Positions 49,974 through 57,881 of a stretch of DNA of 64,000 nt are shown one piece after another (the stretch's first letter is position 1; every line of letters starts with the position of its first letter). Location of the stretch: the NCBI RefSeq assembly GCF_900182545.1, contig NZ_FXTJ01000002.1, positions 558,001-622,000 on the forward strand. Direction: 5' to 3'. The notes beneath the pieces were generated by a model. That model was not told the DNA's origin, searched no databases, and saw nothing but the letters and a program-made list of their open reading frames with translations. The position numbers and the translations under genes were made by a program. This stretch comes from Geodermatophilus aquaeductus (GTDB taxonomy: Bacteria; Actinomycetota; Actinomycetes; Mycobacteriales; Geodermatophilaceae).

Positions 49974-51227
49974 CTACCGGGCGATCTCGCCGTCGGCGGG
50001 CTGGACGGCGGTGCTCGGGAAGTCGCGCAGGTCGCCGGTGGGCGTGCGGTCCCAGCTGCGGAAGGTCAGGTCCGTCTGCAGGTAGAGCGCGATGAGCTCG
50101 GCGGTGCTGCGGATCCCGTCGAGGTGGGTGCGCTCGTTGCCGTGGCTGCCGTCGATGCCGAAGCCGACCAGCGCCGCGCGGGTGTTGGCCCCGGCCTCCA
50201 GCGCCGAGGCGGCGTCGGACCGGTAGTACTTGTAGACGTCGCGGCGGTGCGGCACCTCGTGCACCCGGCACAGGTCGATCAGGTGCCGGGTCAGGTGGTA
50301 GTCGAAGGGCCCGGTCGAGTCCTGCATCGCGATGTTCACGCAGTGCTCCGACGACGCCTGGCCCGGCGCGACCACCGAGGTGTCGATCGAGACGAGCTCG
50401 GCGACGTCGGCGTCGAGGCCGTGGCTGGCGCCCAGGCCCACCTCCTCGGCGATGGTGACCAGCAGGTGCGCCGTCACCGGCACCTGGACCCCGTGGTCGA
50501 CGATCGCCTTGAACGCGCCCAGCGCCGCAGCGACGCCGGCCTTGTCGTCGAGGTGCCGGGAGTTGACGAACCCGCTCGCGGTGACCACCGGCTGGGCGTC
50601 GATCGCGACGAAGTCGCCCACCTGGATGCCGCGGCGCTCGAGGTCGGCGCGGCTGTGCGCGACCTCGTCCACGCGCACCTCGACGTGGTCCCAGCCCACG
50701 CCCTGCTCGTCGACCTCGTCGCCGTAGCGGTGCCCGCTGGCCTTGTTGGGCAGGATCGTGCCGGTGTGCCAGTAGTCGCCGGAGACGTCGTCGCTGAAGA
50801 TCGTCACCCGGGCGCCCTCGGCGAAGCGGGCGCTGTGCGTCCCCACCGGCACGATCGCCAGCCGCCCGTTGTCCTTGAGCTGGCTGACCATGCAGCCGAT
50901 GGTGTCGGCGTGCACGACCACCGTCCGGTCGGCGCCGGGCGAGCGGCTCGGCAGCTCGGCGATGAGCGCGCCGCGGCGGGTGACCTCGAAGTCCAGCCCC
51001 ATGTCACGCAGCTCGCCGCCGATGACCTGCATGACGTGGTCGGTGCGCCCGGACGGGCTCGGGATGTTGAGCAGCTCGAGCATCACCCGCTGCACGTAGT
51101 CCATGTCGATCGGCAGCCGCTTCTGTCCGGCGTCGACCGGGGAGGGCAGGAAGCGGGCGTTGAGCTCGGCGTCGTCGCGGCTGTCGTCGCGGACGAGGCC
51201 GGTGTCGTCGCGGGGACCGGTCAGCAT
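49974..51227 (-). CDS. M42-family metallopeptidase (NAGGN-type)
   Basis: A 417-aa dizinc aminopeptidase-like protein. VHADTIGCMV holds the first His/Asp ligands, NSRHLDDKAGVAAALGAFKAIVD the bridging Asp, TIAEEVGLGASHGLD the catalytic and metal Glu pair, VSIDTSVVAPGQ a further Asp and GFGIDGSHGNERTHLDG the last His. LPIDMDYVQRVMLELLNIPSPSGRTDHVMQVI resembles the M42 peptidases linked to the N-acetylglutaminylglutamine amide (NAGGN) osmoprotectant system, but no asparagine-synthetase-type partner is here, so that role is only suggested. ATG 51227 has TAGACT 8 nt upstream. It is divergent from sepH. Confidence 0.88.
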   Translation of the reverse strand: MLTGPRDDTGLVRDDSRDDAELNARFLPSPVDAGQKRLPIDMDYVQRVMLELLNIPSPSGRTDHVMQVIGGELRDMGLDFEVTRRGALIAELPSRSPGADRTVVVHADTIGCMVSQLKDNGRLAIVPVGTHSARFAEGARVTIFSDDVSGDYWHTGTILPNKASGHRYGDEVDEQGVGWDHVEVRVDEVAHSRADLERRGIQVGDFVAIDAQPVVTASGFVNSRHLDDKAGVAAALGAFKAIVDHGVQVPVTAHLLVTIAEEVGLGASHGLDADVAELVSIDTSVVAPGQASSEHCVNIAMQDSTGPFDYHLTRHLIDLCRVHEVPHRRDVYKYYRSDAASALEAGANTRAALVGFGIDGSHGNERTHLDGIRSTAELIALYLQTDLTFRSWDRTPTGDLRDFPSTAVQPADGEIAR

Positions 51228-51397
51228 GGAGGCCGAGTCTAGGTGCGCCCGGCACGCCGGACGGGGGCCGGGCAGCGCCGTCCGGGTGACGCCACGCCGG
51301 TCCACGTCCGGCGCGGACCCCCCTGGCGCCGATAGCCTCGCGCGTGGTCCCGTGTCGCCGGGACCGTCCGCCCGTCCCGTCGTCGAAGGAGGTTCGC

Positions 51398-52285
51398 GTG
51401 CGCACGCTGCGTCTCGTGGGCCTGTCCGAGGACGGCAAGAGCCTGGTCCTCACCATCGACGGCGGGGACGGCACCGACGACGGCGAGCGCTTCGAGCTCC
51501 CGGTCGACGACCGGCTGCGCGCGGCCGCCCGCGGGGACACCCGCCGGCTGGGCCAGATGGACGTCGACAGCGGCCTGTCCCCGCGGGTCATCCAGCAGCG
51601 GATCCGCGCCGGCGAGACCCCCGAGCAGGTCGCGGCGAGCTCCGGCACCCGCGTCGAGCGGATCATGCGCTTCGCCCACCCGGTGCTGCAGGAGCGCGAG
51701 CGGATCGCCGACCAGGCCCGCGAGGCGCGCGTACGGCTGTCCGAGGGCACGCCGAGCGTCCCGCTGCAGCAGTTCATGGCCGAGCGGCTGCGCCTGCTCG
51801 GTGCCGACCTCGACGCCGTCCGCTGGGACGCCGCCCGCTCCGACGACGGCACCTGGGTGGTGACGGCCGCCTGGCGGGCCGGCACCAAGGAGGGCACCAC
51901 CCAGTGGGCCTACGACCTCGCCGGCCGCGCGGTCAGCCCGCTCGACGCCGCCACCCGCGACTTCGCCGAGGGCACCCGGCTGGTCCGCGTCGTCCCCGGC
52001 GTGCCCGCCGAGCGGCCGGTGCTGCCCGTGCACCGCAGCGCCGCCACATCCGACCGCCCCGCCACCGAGCGTCCCGCTCCCGAGCGCCCTGCTCCCCCGG
52101 CCGCCGAGGAGCCCGCGCGCCCGGCCCCGGCCGAGCGGCGCACCGACGTGCCCGACGACGAGGACGTCTCCGAGCACGACACCGTCGTCCTGCGGACCGG
52201 CGAGACCGACGGCGAGGACGAGGACCCGCGCGCCCGCGTCCCGGCATGGGAGGACATCGTCTTCGGGGTGCGCCGCAACCGCTAG
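51398..52285 (+). CDS. sepH: Septation protein SepH
   Basis: A 295-aa actinobacterial cell-division factor that stimulates FtsZ assembly. TLRLVGLSEDGKSLVLTIDGGDGTDDGERFELPVDDRLRAAARGDTRRL begins the DUF3071 domain, followed by the helix-turn-helix-like SGLSPRVIQQRIRAGETPEQVAASSGTRVERIMRFAHPVLQERERI. The middle is a Pro/Glu/Ala-rich disordered linker. The C-terminus WEDIVFGVRRNR is the conserved SepH tail. It is a second division gene in the window besides glp/glpR. GTG 51398 has a perfect SD AAGGAGG (51386-51392). Confidence 0.93.
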   Translation: MRTLRLVGLSEDGKSLVLTIDGGDGTDDGERFELPVDDRLRAAARGDTRRLGQMDVDSGLSPRVIQQRIRAGETPEQVAASSGTRVERIMRFAHPVLQERERIADQAREARVRLSEGTPSVPLQQFMAERLRLLGADLDAVRWDAARSDDGTWVVTAAWRAGTKEGTTQWAYDLAGRAVSPLDAATRDFAEGTRLVRVVPGVPAERPVLPVHRSAATSDRPATERPAPERPAPPAAEEPARPAPAERRTDVPDDEDVSEHDTVVLRTGETDGEDEDPRARVPAWEDIVFGVRRNR

Positions 52286-52306
52286 CCTGGGTGTGACCGA
52301 TCGGAC

Positions 52307-52331
52307 GTGTCCAACCGATCGGCCCGGGTAC
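52307..52331 (+). promoter_or_regulatory. Sigma-B/SigF-type stress promoter
   Basis: GTGT - 15 nt - GGGTAC. This matches the actinobacterial general-stress consensus GNNT-N14-16-GGGTAC/T exactly. It is 37 bp before ATG 52368 and leaves room for a leader with an SD. Two ACCGATCGG palindromes (52296-52304 and 52314-52322) flank and overlap it. Confidence 0.65.
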
Positions 52332-52367
52332 CTCCACCCGACCGGGAACGCGGAAGTGGAGAGAGCC

Positions 52368-52841
52368 ATGTCGATGTCGGTGTCCATGCCCCTCGGGGGC
52401 GTCCAGGTCGGGTCCTACGACAGCTACCAGCAGGCGCAGGCCGCGGTCGACCACCTCTCCGACGAGAAGTTCGCGGTCGAGAACGTGACGATCATCGGCT
52501 CGGACCTCAAGATGGTCGAGCGGGTCACCGGCCGGCTCAACTGGGGCCGCGCGATCGGCGCGGGCGCCGCCGGCGGCGCCTGGTGGGGCCTGTTCGTTGG
52601 CCTGCTGCTCGGGATCTTCGCCTCGGACGGGACCAGCTGGTTCAGCTCGGTCCTCACCGGCCTGCTGATCGGCCTGGTCTTCGGTGCGCTGTTCGGCGCG
52701 ATGGGCTACGCGGCCACCCGCGGCCAGCGGGACTTCACCAGCGTCTCGCAGGTCACCGCAAGCCGGTACGACGTCATGTGCGACCCCTCGCGCGCCGAGG
52801 AGGCCCGCGCCATCCTCGCCCGCTGGTCCCTGCGGAACTGA
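52368..52841 (+). CDS. General stress protein 17M/YflT-domain membrane protein
   Basis: A 157-aa protein. VGSYDSYQQAQAAVDHLSDEKFAVENVTIIGSDLKMVERVTGRLNWGRAI is the general-stress-protein-17M (YflT) domain. Two or three membrane-type segments follow (GAGAAGGAWWGLFVGLLLGIFA, FSSVLTGLLIGLVFGALFGAMGYAA). The C-terminus reads TASRYDVMCDPSRAEEARAILARW. Its function is unknown, but the family is stress-induced; the sigma-B-type promoter upstream agrees. ATG 52368 has SD GGAGAG. The gene ends 1 bp before the convergent TrmH-family gene stop. Confidence 0.9.
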   Translation: MSMSVSMPLGGVQVGSYDSYQQAQAAVDHLSDEKFAVENVTIIGSDLKMVERVTGRLNWGRAIGAGAAGGAWWGLFVGLLLGIFASDGTSWFSSVLTGLLIGLVFGALFGAMGYAATRGQRDFTSVSQVTASRYDVMCDPSRAEEARAILARWSLRN

Positions 52842-53642
52842 TCACCGCAGGGTCGCGAAGGCGACCGCCGCGGCCGCCGCGACGCCGAGGGAGTCGACGC
52901 CGGCGCGCATGGGGATCCGGGCGCGCACCCGGGCCGCCGCCTGTGCCTCCGGGGTGAGCCCGGGTCCCTCGGCGCCGAGCAGCACCGCGGTGCGCGGGTG
53001 CGCCCGCGGGTCCACCTCGGTGAGGTCGACGGCGTCGGGCGCCGGCGTGAGGGCCACGGTGAGGTAGCCGGCGTCGTGCAGCCGGGACAGCCCCCCGGGC
53101 CAGTCCGGGAGGACGGCGAACGGCAGGGCGAGCACGTGGCCCATCGAGACCCGCACCGCGCGGCGGTAGAGCGGGTCGGCGCAGCGCGGGTCGAGCAGCA
53201 GCCCGTCGACGCCGAGGGCCACCGCCGAGCGGGCGATCGAGCCGAGGTTCTCCGCGTCGTTGAGCGCCTCGAGCACCGCGAGCCGCCGCGGCGCCGCCGG
53301 ATCGGGCCCGGCGAGCAGGTCGCCGACGTCGGCCGGGGGGCGGCGGTCGGCCGAGGCGAGCACGCCGCGGGTCAGCCGGAAGCCGATGAACTCCGACAGC
53401 GCCCACTTGTCCATCTCGTAGGCCGGCACGTCAGCGGGCAGGTCGAGGTCGGCCAGCCGGCCGGGCACGCCGAGCACCGCGCGCACCCGGTAGGGCGAGG
53501 CCAGCAGCCGCTGCACCGCCGGGACGCCCTCGACGATCACCGGGCCGGTCCCCCGCTCCCGTCCCGCGGGGCGGTCGCCGGCGTGCAGGTCGCGGAAGTC
53601 GGCCACCCGCGGGTCGGCGACGTCGGAGATCGGCTCGGGCAC
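52842..53642 (-). CDS. TrmH-family (SpoU) tRNA/rRNA 2'-O-methyltransferase
   Basis: A 266-aa SPOUT methyltransferase. RRLAVLEALNDAENLGSIARSAVALGVDGLLLDPRCADPLYRRAVRVSMGHVLALPFA is motif 1 with the N-N/D-x-x-N-x-G-x-x-x-R-x-A pattern, and LGAEGPGLTPEA and IPMRAGVDSLGVAAAAAVA are motifs 2 and 3 forming the SAM-binding knot. An N-terminal RNA-binding stretch (VIVEGVPAVQRLLASPYRVRAVLG) precedes it. M. tuberculosis has the homologue Rv0881 close to sepH (Rv0883c). GTG 53642 has GAGGAT 7 nt upstream. Confidence 0.93.
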   Translation of the reverse strand: MPEPISDVADPRVADFRDLHAGDRPAGRERGTGPVIVEGVPAVQRLLASPYRVRAVLGVPGRLADLDLPADVPAYEMDKWALSEFIGFRLTRGVLASADRRPPADVGDLLAGPDPAAPRRLAVLEALNDAENLGSIARSAVALGVDGLLLDPRCADPLYRRAVRVSMGHVLALPFAVLPDWPGGLSRLHDAGYLTVALTPAPDAVDLTEVDPRAHPRTAVLLGAEGPGLTPEAQAAARVRARIPMRAGVDSLGVAAAAAVAFATLR

Positions 53643-53649
53643 GCCGACG

Positions 53650-53687
53650 ATCCTCCCCGAGCGCCGCGGCCGTCCTGCCCGCAGGAT
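53650..53687. promoter_or_regulatory. Divergent leaderless promoters of TrmH gene and FAD oxidoreductase
   Basis: GAGGAT on the minus strand (53655-53650), 7 nt before GTG 53642; CAGGAT on the plus strand (53682-53687), 6 nt before GTG 53694. The two start codons are only 51 bp apart. Confidence 0.5.
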
Positions 53688-53693
53688 CCAGTG

Positions 53694-54659
53694 GTGCCCA
53701 ACTCAACCGTCGTCGTCGGAGCCGGCATCGCCGGGATGGCCTGCGCCCGGGCGCTCGCGGCGGCGGGCGTGCCGGTGCGCGTCCTCGACCGCGGGCGCCG
53801 TCCCGGAGGCCGCATGGCCTCCCGCACGCTGGCCGGCCGGGTCACCGACCTCGGCGCCTCGTACGTCACGGCCCGCGACGGCTCCCCGTTCGCGGCCGTC
53901 GTCGACGACTGGGTGGGCCGCGGGCTGGCGCGGCCGTGGACCGACACCTTCGCCGTCGCCGGGCCCGACGGGCTGCGGGACACCACCAGCGGCCCCGTCC
54001 GCTACGCCGCGCCGGGCGGCCTGCGCTCGCTGGTCGCCGACCTCGGCACCGGCCTCGACGTCGTCCAGGAGTCCGCGGTGCGGCGGGTGGAGCCCGGCCC
54101 CCGGGTGGACGGCGCGGAGGTGGCCGCCGCCGTCCTGGCGCTGCCCGACCCGCAGGCCCGCCGCCTGCTGCCGCCCGACCTCGCCGGCCGGTTGCTCGGC
54201 GGGGAGGACGAGCACCCCTGGCAGCCGACGCTGGCCGTCGCGATGGGTTGGGACGAGCGCCGGTGGCCGGCCGACCTGCACGGCGCGTTCGTGAACGACG
54301 ACGTCGTCGTGGAGTGGATCGCCGACGACGGCGACCGGCGCGGCGACGGCGCCCCGGTGCTCGTCGCGCACACGACGCCGGGCATCGCCGCCGCGCACCT
54401 CGACGACCCCGACCGCGCGGCGCCCGAGGTCACCACCGCCGTCCGCCGTGCGCTCGGCATCGACACGCCGCCGGCGTGGACGCACGTGCACCGCTGGACC
54501 TTCGCCAAGCCGTCGGCCCCGCGCGAGGCGCCCTTCGGCCTGGCCGGCGGCGTGGGCGTGTGCGGCGACGGGTGGCGGGCGCCGTCGAAGGTGGAGAGCG
54601 CCTGGACCAGCGGGCACCTGCTGGGCACCGAACTGGGCACCGGGCCCGGCAGCCGCTGA
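53694..54659 (+). CDS. NAD(P)/FAD-dependent oxidoreductase (renalase/MAO-like)
   Basis: A 321-aa flavoprotein of the amine-oxidase/renalase type. STVVVGAGIAGMACARALAAAGVPVRVLDRGRRPGGRMASRTLAGRVTDLGASYVTARD is the FAD-binding domain with the GxGxxG and RxGGR motifs and the D-x-G-A-x-Y segment. FAKPSAPREAPFGLAGGVGVCGDGWRAPSKVESAWTSG is the C-terminal FAD contact (GD...VESA). Substrate is unknown. GTG 53694 is leaderless by CAGGAT spacing. The next gene starts at the base after the stop codon. Confidence 0.9.
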   Translation: MPNSTVVVGAGIAGMACARALAAAGVPVRVLDRGRRPGGRMASRTLAGRVTDLGASYVTARDGSPFAAVVDDWVGRGLARPWTDTFAVAGPDGLRDTTSGPVRYAAPGGLRSLVADLGTGLDVVQESAVRRVEPGPRVDGAEVAAAVLALPDPQARRLLPPDLAGRLLGGEDEHPWQPTLAVAMGWDERRWPADLHGAFVNDDVVVEWIADDGDRRGDGAPVLVAHTTPGIAAAHLDDPDRAAPEVTTAVRRALGIDTPPAWTHVHRWTFAKPSAPREAPFGLAGGVGVCGDGWRAPSKVESAWTSGHLLGTELGTGPGSR

Positions 54660-55697
54660 GTGCCCGCGGGTCTCGCCCCTCCTCCCGGCCCGGCCGACCA
54701 GGCGGCCGAGGAGGAACGCTCCGACGGCTCCCCCGCCAGGGCCGCCCTGCGCGGTATCGGCCTGCCCGCGGTCGTGGCGGTCGCGGTCGGCACGCTGCTG
54801 GTGGTCGTCTACCTGGCCGCCTTCCCCACCGCCGCGCCGCACGACCTGCCCGTGGGCGTCGTCGGCCCGGCCGCCGTGGTCGACGACGTCCGGGCGGCGG
54901 TGCAGGAGGCCGCGCCCGGGACCCTCCGGCTGGTCGGCCTGCCCGACGCCGCCGCGGCCGAGCGGGCCGTCACCTCCGGCCGCGTGTACGGCGCGCTGGT
55001 GCTCGACGGCTCGCCGCCGCGCCTGCTCGTGGCCGGCGCGCACGGCCAGGCGGTGACGCAGGACCTGACTCGGACCCTCGGTCCCGTGGTGGCCGACCGC
55101 ACCGGCGCGCAGCCCGCCGTCACCGACCTCGCGCCCCTGGCGGCCGGCGACCGGCGCGGGCGGGCCGTCGACCACACCACCTTCGGCGTCGTCCTCGGCG
55201 GCTTCCTGTTCGGCATCACCAGCTACCAGGTGGCCCCGAAGCTGCGGCTGCGGCTGCGCCTGCTCAGCGCGGTCCTGTTCGCCGTGGCGGCCGGCCTGCT
55301 CGGCGCCCTGCTGGCCGGACCGGTGACGGCGGCCCTGCCCGCCGGGTTCTGGCCGGTGGCCGGGATCGTGGCCCTGCTGGCGCTGTCCTGCGGAGCGGCG
55401 GCCGCGCTGGCGCTGCGCCTGCTCGGCGGGGCCGGCACCTTCATCGCCACCGCCGTGCTGCTGACCCTCGGCGCCGCCACGAGCACCGGCAGCTTCCCGG
55501 CCGAGTACCTGCCCGGCTGGCTCGAGCCGCTCGCCTCGGTCCTGCCCCCGGGCGTGGCCGTACGGGCGCTGCGCGGCCTGGCCTACCTCTCCGGCGACGG
55601 CGTGGCCCGCGCGGTCTGGGTGCTCGGCCTCTGGTGCGTCGTCCCCCTGCCGCTCATCGCCCTCGCCGACACGGTCGCCCGCCGCCGTCGGCATTGA
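54660..55697 (+). CDS. YhgE/Pip-like (ABC-2-type) membrane protein
   Basis: A 345-aa membrane protein. One helix near residue 45 (LPAVVAVAVGTLLVVVYLAAF), then an extracellular domain of about 100 residues (DLPVGVVGPAAVVDDVRAAVQEAAPGTLRLVGLPDAAAAERAVTSGRVYGALVLDG), then five or six helices (DHTTFGVVLGGFLFGITSYQ, LLSAVLFAVAAGLLGALLAG, ...). The two-part form with a PPVG...GAL-type outer domain resembles YhgE/DUF3533 exporters. Substrate unknown. GTG 54660 is immediately after the oxidoreductase stop (TGAGTG), so it is translationally coupled. Confidence 0.78.
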   Translation: MPAGLAPPPGPADQAAEEERSDGSPARAALRGIGLPAVVAVAVGTLLVVVYLAAFPTAAPHDLPVGVVGPAAVVDDVRAAVQEAAPGTLRLVGLPDAAAAERAVTSGRVYGALVLDGSPPRLLVAGAHGQAVTQDLTRTLGPVVADRTGAQPAVTDLAPLAAGDRRGRAVDHTTFGVVLGGFLFGITSYQVAPKLRLRLRLLSAVLFAVAAGLLGALLAGPVTAALPAGFWPVAGIVALLALSCGAAAALALRLLGGAGTFIATAVLLTLGAATSTGSFPAEYLPGWLEPLASVLPPGVAVRALRGLAYLSGDGVARAVWVLGLWCVVPLPLIALADTVARRRRH

Positions 55698-55723
55698 CGG
55701 GGCGGACGGAACTCATCTACCGT
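55694..55723 (+). promoter_or_regulatory. Promoter of the ABC exporter-TetR operon
   Basis: TTGACG (55694-55699), 18-bp spacer, TACCGT (55718-55723): a housekeeping-sigma promoter. The -10 lies inside the inverted-repeat operator at 55709-55730. Confidence 0.6.
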
Positions 55724-55746
55724 TGAGTTCATCAGGCGTTGAGTTC
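55709..55746. promoter_or_regulatory. TetR-type operator cluster
   Basis: GAACTCA (55709-55715) and TGAGTTC (55724-55730) form a perfect inverted repeat over the -10. CGTTGAGTTC is repeated at 55721-55730 and 55737-55746, period 16. The downstream TetR gene is the probable repressor. Confidence 0.65.
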
Positions 55747-55765
55747 TCAGCCCTCGGAGGTTCCC

Positions 55766-56488
55766 GTGGCCGACGCCGTCACCGTCACCGATCTCGTCGT
55801 CGAACGCGGGCGGCGCCGGGTCCTCCACGACCTGTCGTGCGCCGTCCCGGCCGGGCGGGTCACCGGCCTGCTCGGTCCCAGCGGCAGCGGCAAGACCACG
55901 CTGATGCGGGCGCTGGTCGGCGTGCAGCGGGTCCGCTCCGGCGAGGTCACCGTCCTCGGCGAGCCCGCGGGCTCCCCCGGCCTGCGCGCCCGGGTCGGCT
56001 ACGTCACCCAGTCGCCGAGCGTCTACCCCGACCTCAGCGTCCGCGAGAACGCGCGCTACTTCGCCGCCCTCTACGGCCGGGGAGCCCGGGCGGCCGACGA
56101 CGCGCTCGCCGCCGTCGGGATGACCGACGCGGCCGGGCAGCTGGTCGCCGACCTCTCCGGTGGGCAGCGCAGCCGCGCGTCGCTGGCCTGCGCGCTGGTG
56201 GGCGAACCGGAGCTGCTGGTCCTCGACGAGCCGACCGTCGGCCTGGACCCGGTGCTGCGCGTGGACCTGTGGGACCGGTTCCACGCGCTGGCCGGCGCCG
56301 GGACGACGCTGGTGGTCTCCAGCCACGTCATGGACGAGGCCGGCCGGTGCGACCGGCTGCTGCTGCTGCGGGAGGGCCGGCTGCTGGCCGACCTCACGCC
56401 GGGCGAGCTGCGCGCCGACGCCGGCACGCACGACCTCGAGGAGGCCTTCCTGACGCTGGTGCGGCGCGGCGAGGAGGTGGCGGCATGA
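55766..56488 (+). CDS. ABC transporter ATP-binding protein
   Basis: A 240-aa ABC ATPase of a drug-exporter type: Walker A LGPSGSGKTTLMRAL, Q-loop GYVTQSPSVYPDLSVREN, signature DLSGGQRSRASLACALVGEP, Walker B LLVLDEPTVGLDP and switch VVSSHVMDEAGRCDRLL. It pairs with the permease downstream (ATGA overlap). GTG 55766 has SD CGGAGG (55755-55760). The promoter and operator upstream indicate ligand-induced expression. Confidence 0.95.
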   Translation: MADAVTVTDLVVERGRRRVLHDLSCAVPAGRVTGLLGPSGSGKTTLMRALVGVQRVRSGEVTVLGEPAGSPGLRARVGYVTQSPSVYPDLSVRENARYFAALYGRGARAADDALAAVGMTDAAGQLVADLSGGQRSRASLACALVGEPELLVLDEPTVGLDPVLRVDLWDRFHALAGAGTTLVVSSHVMDEAGRCDRLLLLREGRLLADLTPGELRADAGTHDLEEAFLTLVRRGEEVAA

Positions 56489-57261
56489 GCGCCGCGACCG
56501 CCGTCCTGAACCCCCGGCTGACCGCCGCCACCACCGGGCGGGTGCTGCGGCAGCTGCGGCACGACCACCGCACGATCGCGATGATGGTGCTGCTGCCCAG
56601 CCTGCTGCTCGGGCTGCTGTACCTGCTCTGGCGCGACGTCCCGTCCCTGCCCGGGCAGCCGTCGGTGTTCGACCGGGTCGGGCTGACGATGCTCGGGATC
56701 TTCCCGTTCGTCGTGATGTTCCTGGTCACGAGCATCGCGATGCTGCGCGAGCGCACGTCCGGCACGCTGGAGCGGCTGCTCACCACCCCGCTCTCGCGGC
56801 TGGACCTGCTGCTGGGCTACGGCCTGGCCTTCGGGGTGGCCGCGGCGGTGCAGGCCCTGGTCACGGTGACCGTGGCGACCACGGTGTACGACCTCGAGGT
56901 CGCCGGGTCGCTGTGGCTGGTGGTCCTCATCGCCGTCGTCGACGCCGTCCTCGGGGTGGCGCTCGGGCTGCTGGCCAGCGCGTTCGCCCGCAGTGAGTTC
57001 CAGGCGGTGCAGTTCATGCCGGTGATCGTGCTGCCGCAGTTCTTCCTCTGCGGGCTGCTGGTCGCCCGCGAGCAGATGGCCGGCTGGCTGCAGGCGGTCA
57101 GCGACGTGCTCCCGCTGACCTACGCCGTGGAGGCCCTGCAGGAGGTCGGGCGGTCGGCCGCGGAGACCGGGACGATGTGGCGGGACGTCGGCGTGGTGGC
57201 CGGCGCGGCGGTGCTCGCCCTCGCCCTGGCGGCGGCGACCCTGCGGAGGAGGACCAGCTGA
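56485..57261 (+). CDS. ABC-2-type permease (drug exporter)
   Basis: A 258-aa permease with six membrane segments: TIAMMVLLPSLLLGLLYLLW, TMLGIFPFVVMFLVTSIAMLRERTSGTLERLLTTPLSRLDLLLGYGLAFG (the ABC-2 signature E-R-T-S-G-T-L-E-R-L), LWLVVLIAVVDAVLGVALGLLASAFARSEFQAVQFMPVIVLPQFFLCGLL and VVAGAAVLALALAAATL. It is co-translated with the ATPase and forms an exporter of the DrrB/EcsB type. Substrate unknown. Confidence 0.93.
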   Translation: MSAATAVLNPRLTAATTGRVLRQLRHDHRTIAMMVLLPSLLLGLLYLLWRDVPSLPGQPSVFDRVGLTMLGIFPFVVMFLVTSIAMLRERTSGTLERLLTTPLSRLDLLLGYGLAFGVAAAVQALVTVTVATTVYDLEVAGSLWLVVLIAVVDAVLGVALGLLASAFARSEFQAVQFMPVIVLPQFFLCGLLVAREQMAGWLQAVSDVLPLTYAVEALQEVGRSAAETGTMWRDVGVVAGAAVLALALAAATLRRRTS

Positions 57262-57881
57262 GCGAGGCACGCCGACGGCCCTCCGGCCGTCGCCCCGGCA
57301 ACCCGGACACCCGGGAGGCGGTGCTGGCCGCGGCCCGCACCGCCTTCGCCGAGCGCGGCTACGACGGCGCCTCGATCCGCGCCATCGCGACCGCCGCGGG
57401 CGTGGACCCCGCGCTGGTGCACCACTACTTCGGCACCAAGGACGCCCTGTTCCTGGCCGCGGTGCAGCTGCCGGCCGATCCCGACGACTTCCTGCCCGAG
57501 GTGCTCGCCGCGCCGCCGGACCAGCTCGGCGCCGCCGTCGTCCGCACGGTCCTGCGGGTGTGGGACGGGCCCGCCCGGCCGGGCATCCTGGCGCTGGTCC
57601 GCTCGGCGGTGAACCACGAGTGGTCGGCCCGCCTGCTCCGCGAGTTCGTCCTGGCGCGGATCATCCGGCGGGTGGTCGGCACGCTCGACATGCCGGTGGC
57701 CGAGCGGGAGGCGCGCGGCGCGCTGGTCGCCTCGCAGGTGATGGGGCTGGTCATGGCCCGCTACGTGCTGCGGCTGGAGCCCCTGGCCTCGGCCCGCCCG
57801 GACGACGTCGTCGCCGCGGTCGCGCCGACCCTGCAGCGCTACCTCACCGGCGAGGTCGACCTCTCCGGCCGCCGGGACTAG
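57258..57881 (+). CDS. TetR-family repressor, probable CTG start
   Basis: A 207-aa TetR protein: NPDTREAVLAAARTAFAERGYDGASIRAIATAAGVDPALVHHYFGTKDALFLAAV is the DNA-binding domain, followed by a TetR-C domain of about 145 residues. No ATG, GTG or TTG codon is suitably placed: GTG 57177 would give a 27-residue Arg-rich leader inside the permease gene. A CTG at 57258 follows SD GGAGGAGG (57245-57252) at 5 nt spacing and overlaps the permease stop as CTGA. I take CTG as the start. It probably represses its own operon through the sites at 55709-55746. Confidence 0.85.
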   Translation: MSEARRRPSGRRPGNPDTREAVLAAARTAFAERGYDGASIRAIATAAGVDPALVHHYFGTKDALFLAAVQLPADPDDFLPEVLAAPPDQLGAAVVRTVLRVWDGPARPGILALVRSAVNHEWSARLLREFVLARIIRRVVGTLDMPVAEREARGALVASQVMGLVMARYVLRLEPLASARPDDVVAAVAPTLQRYLTGEVDLSGRRD

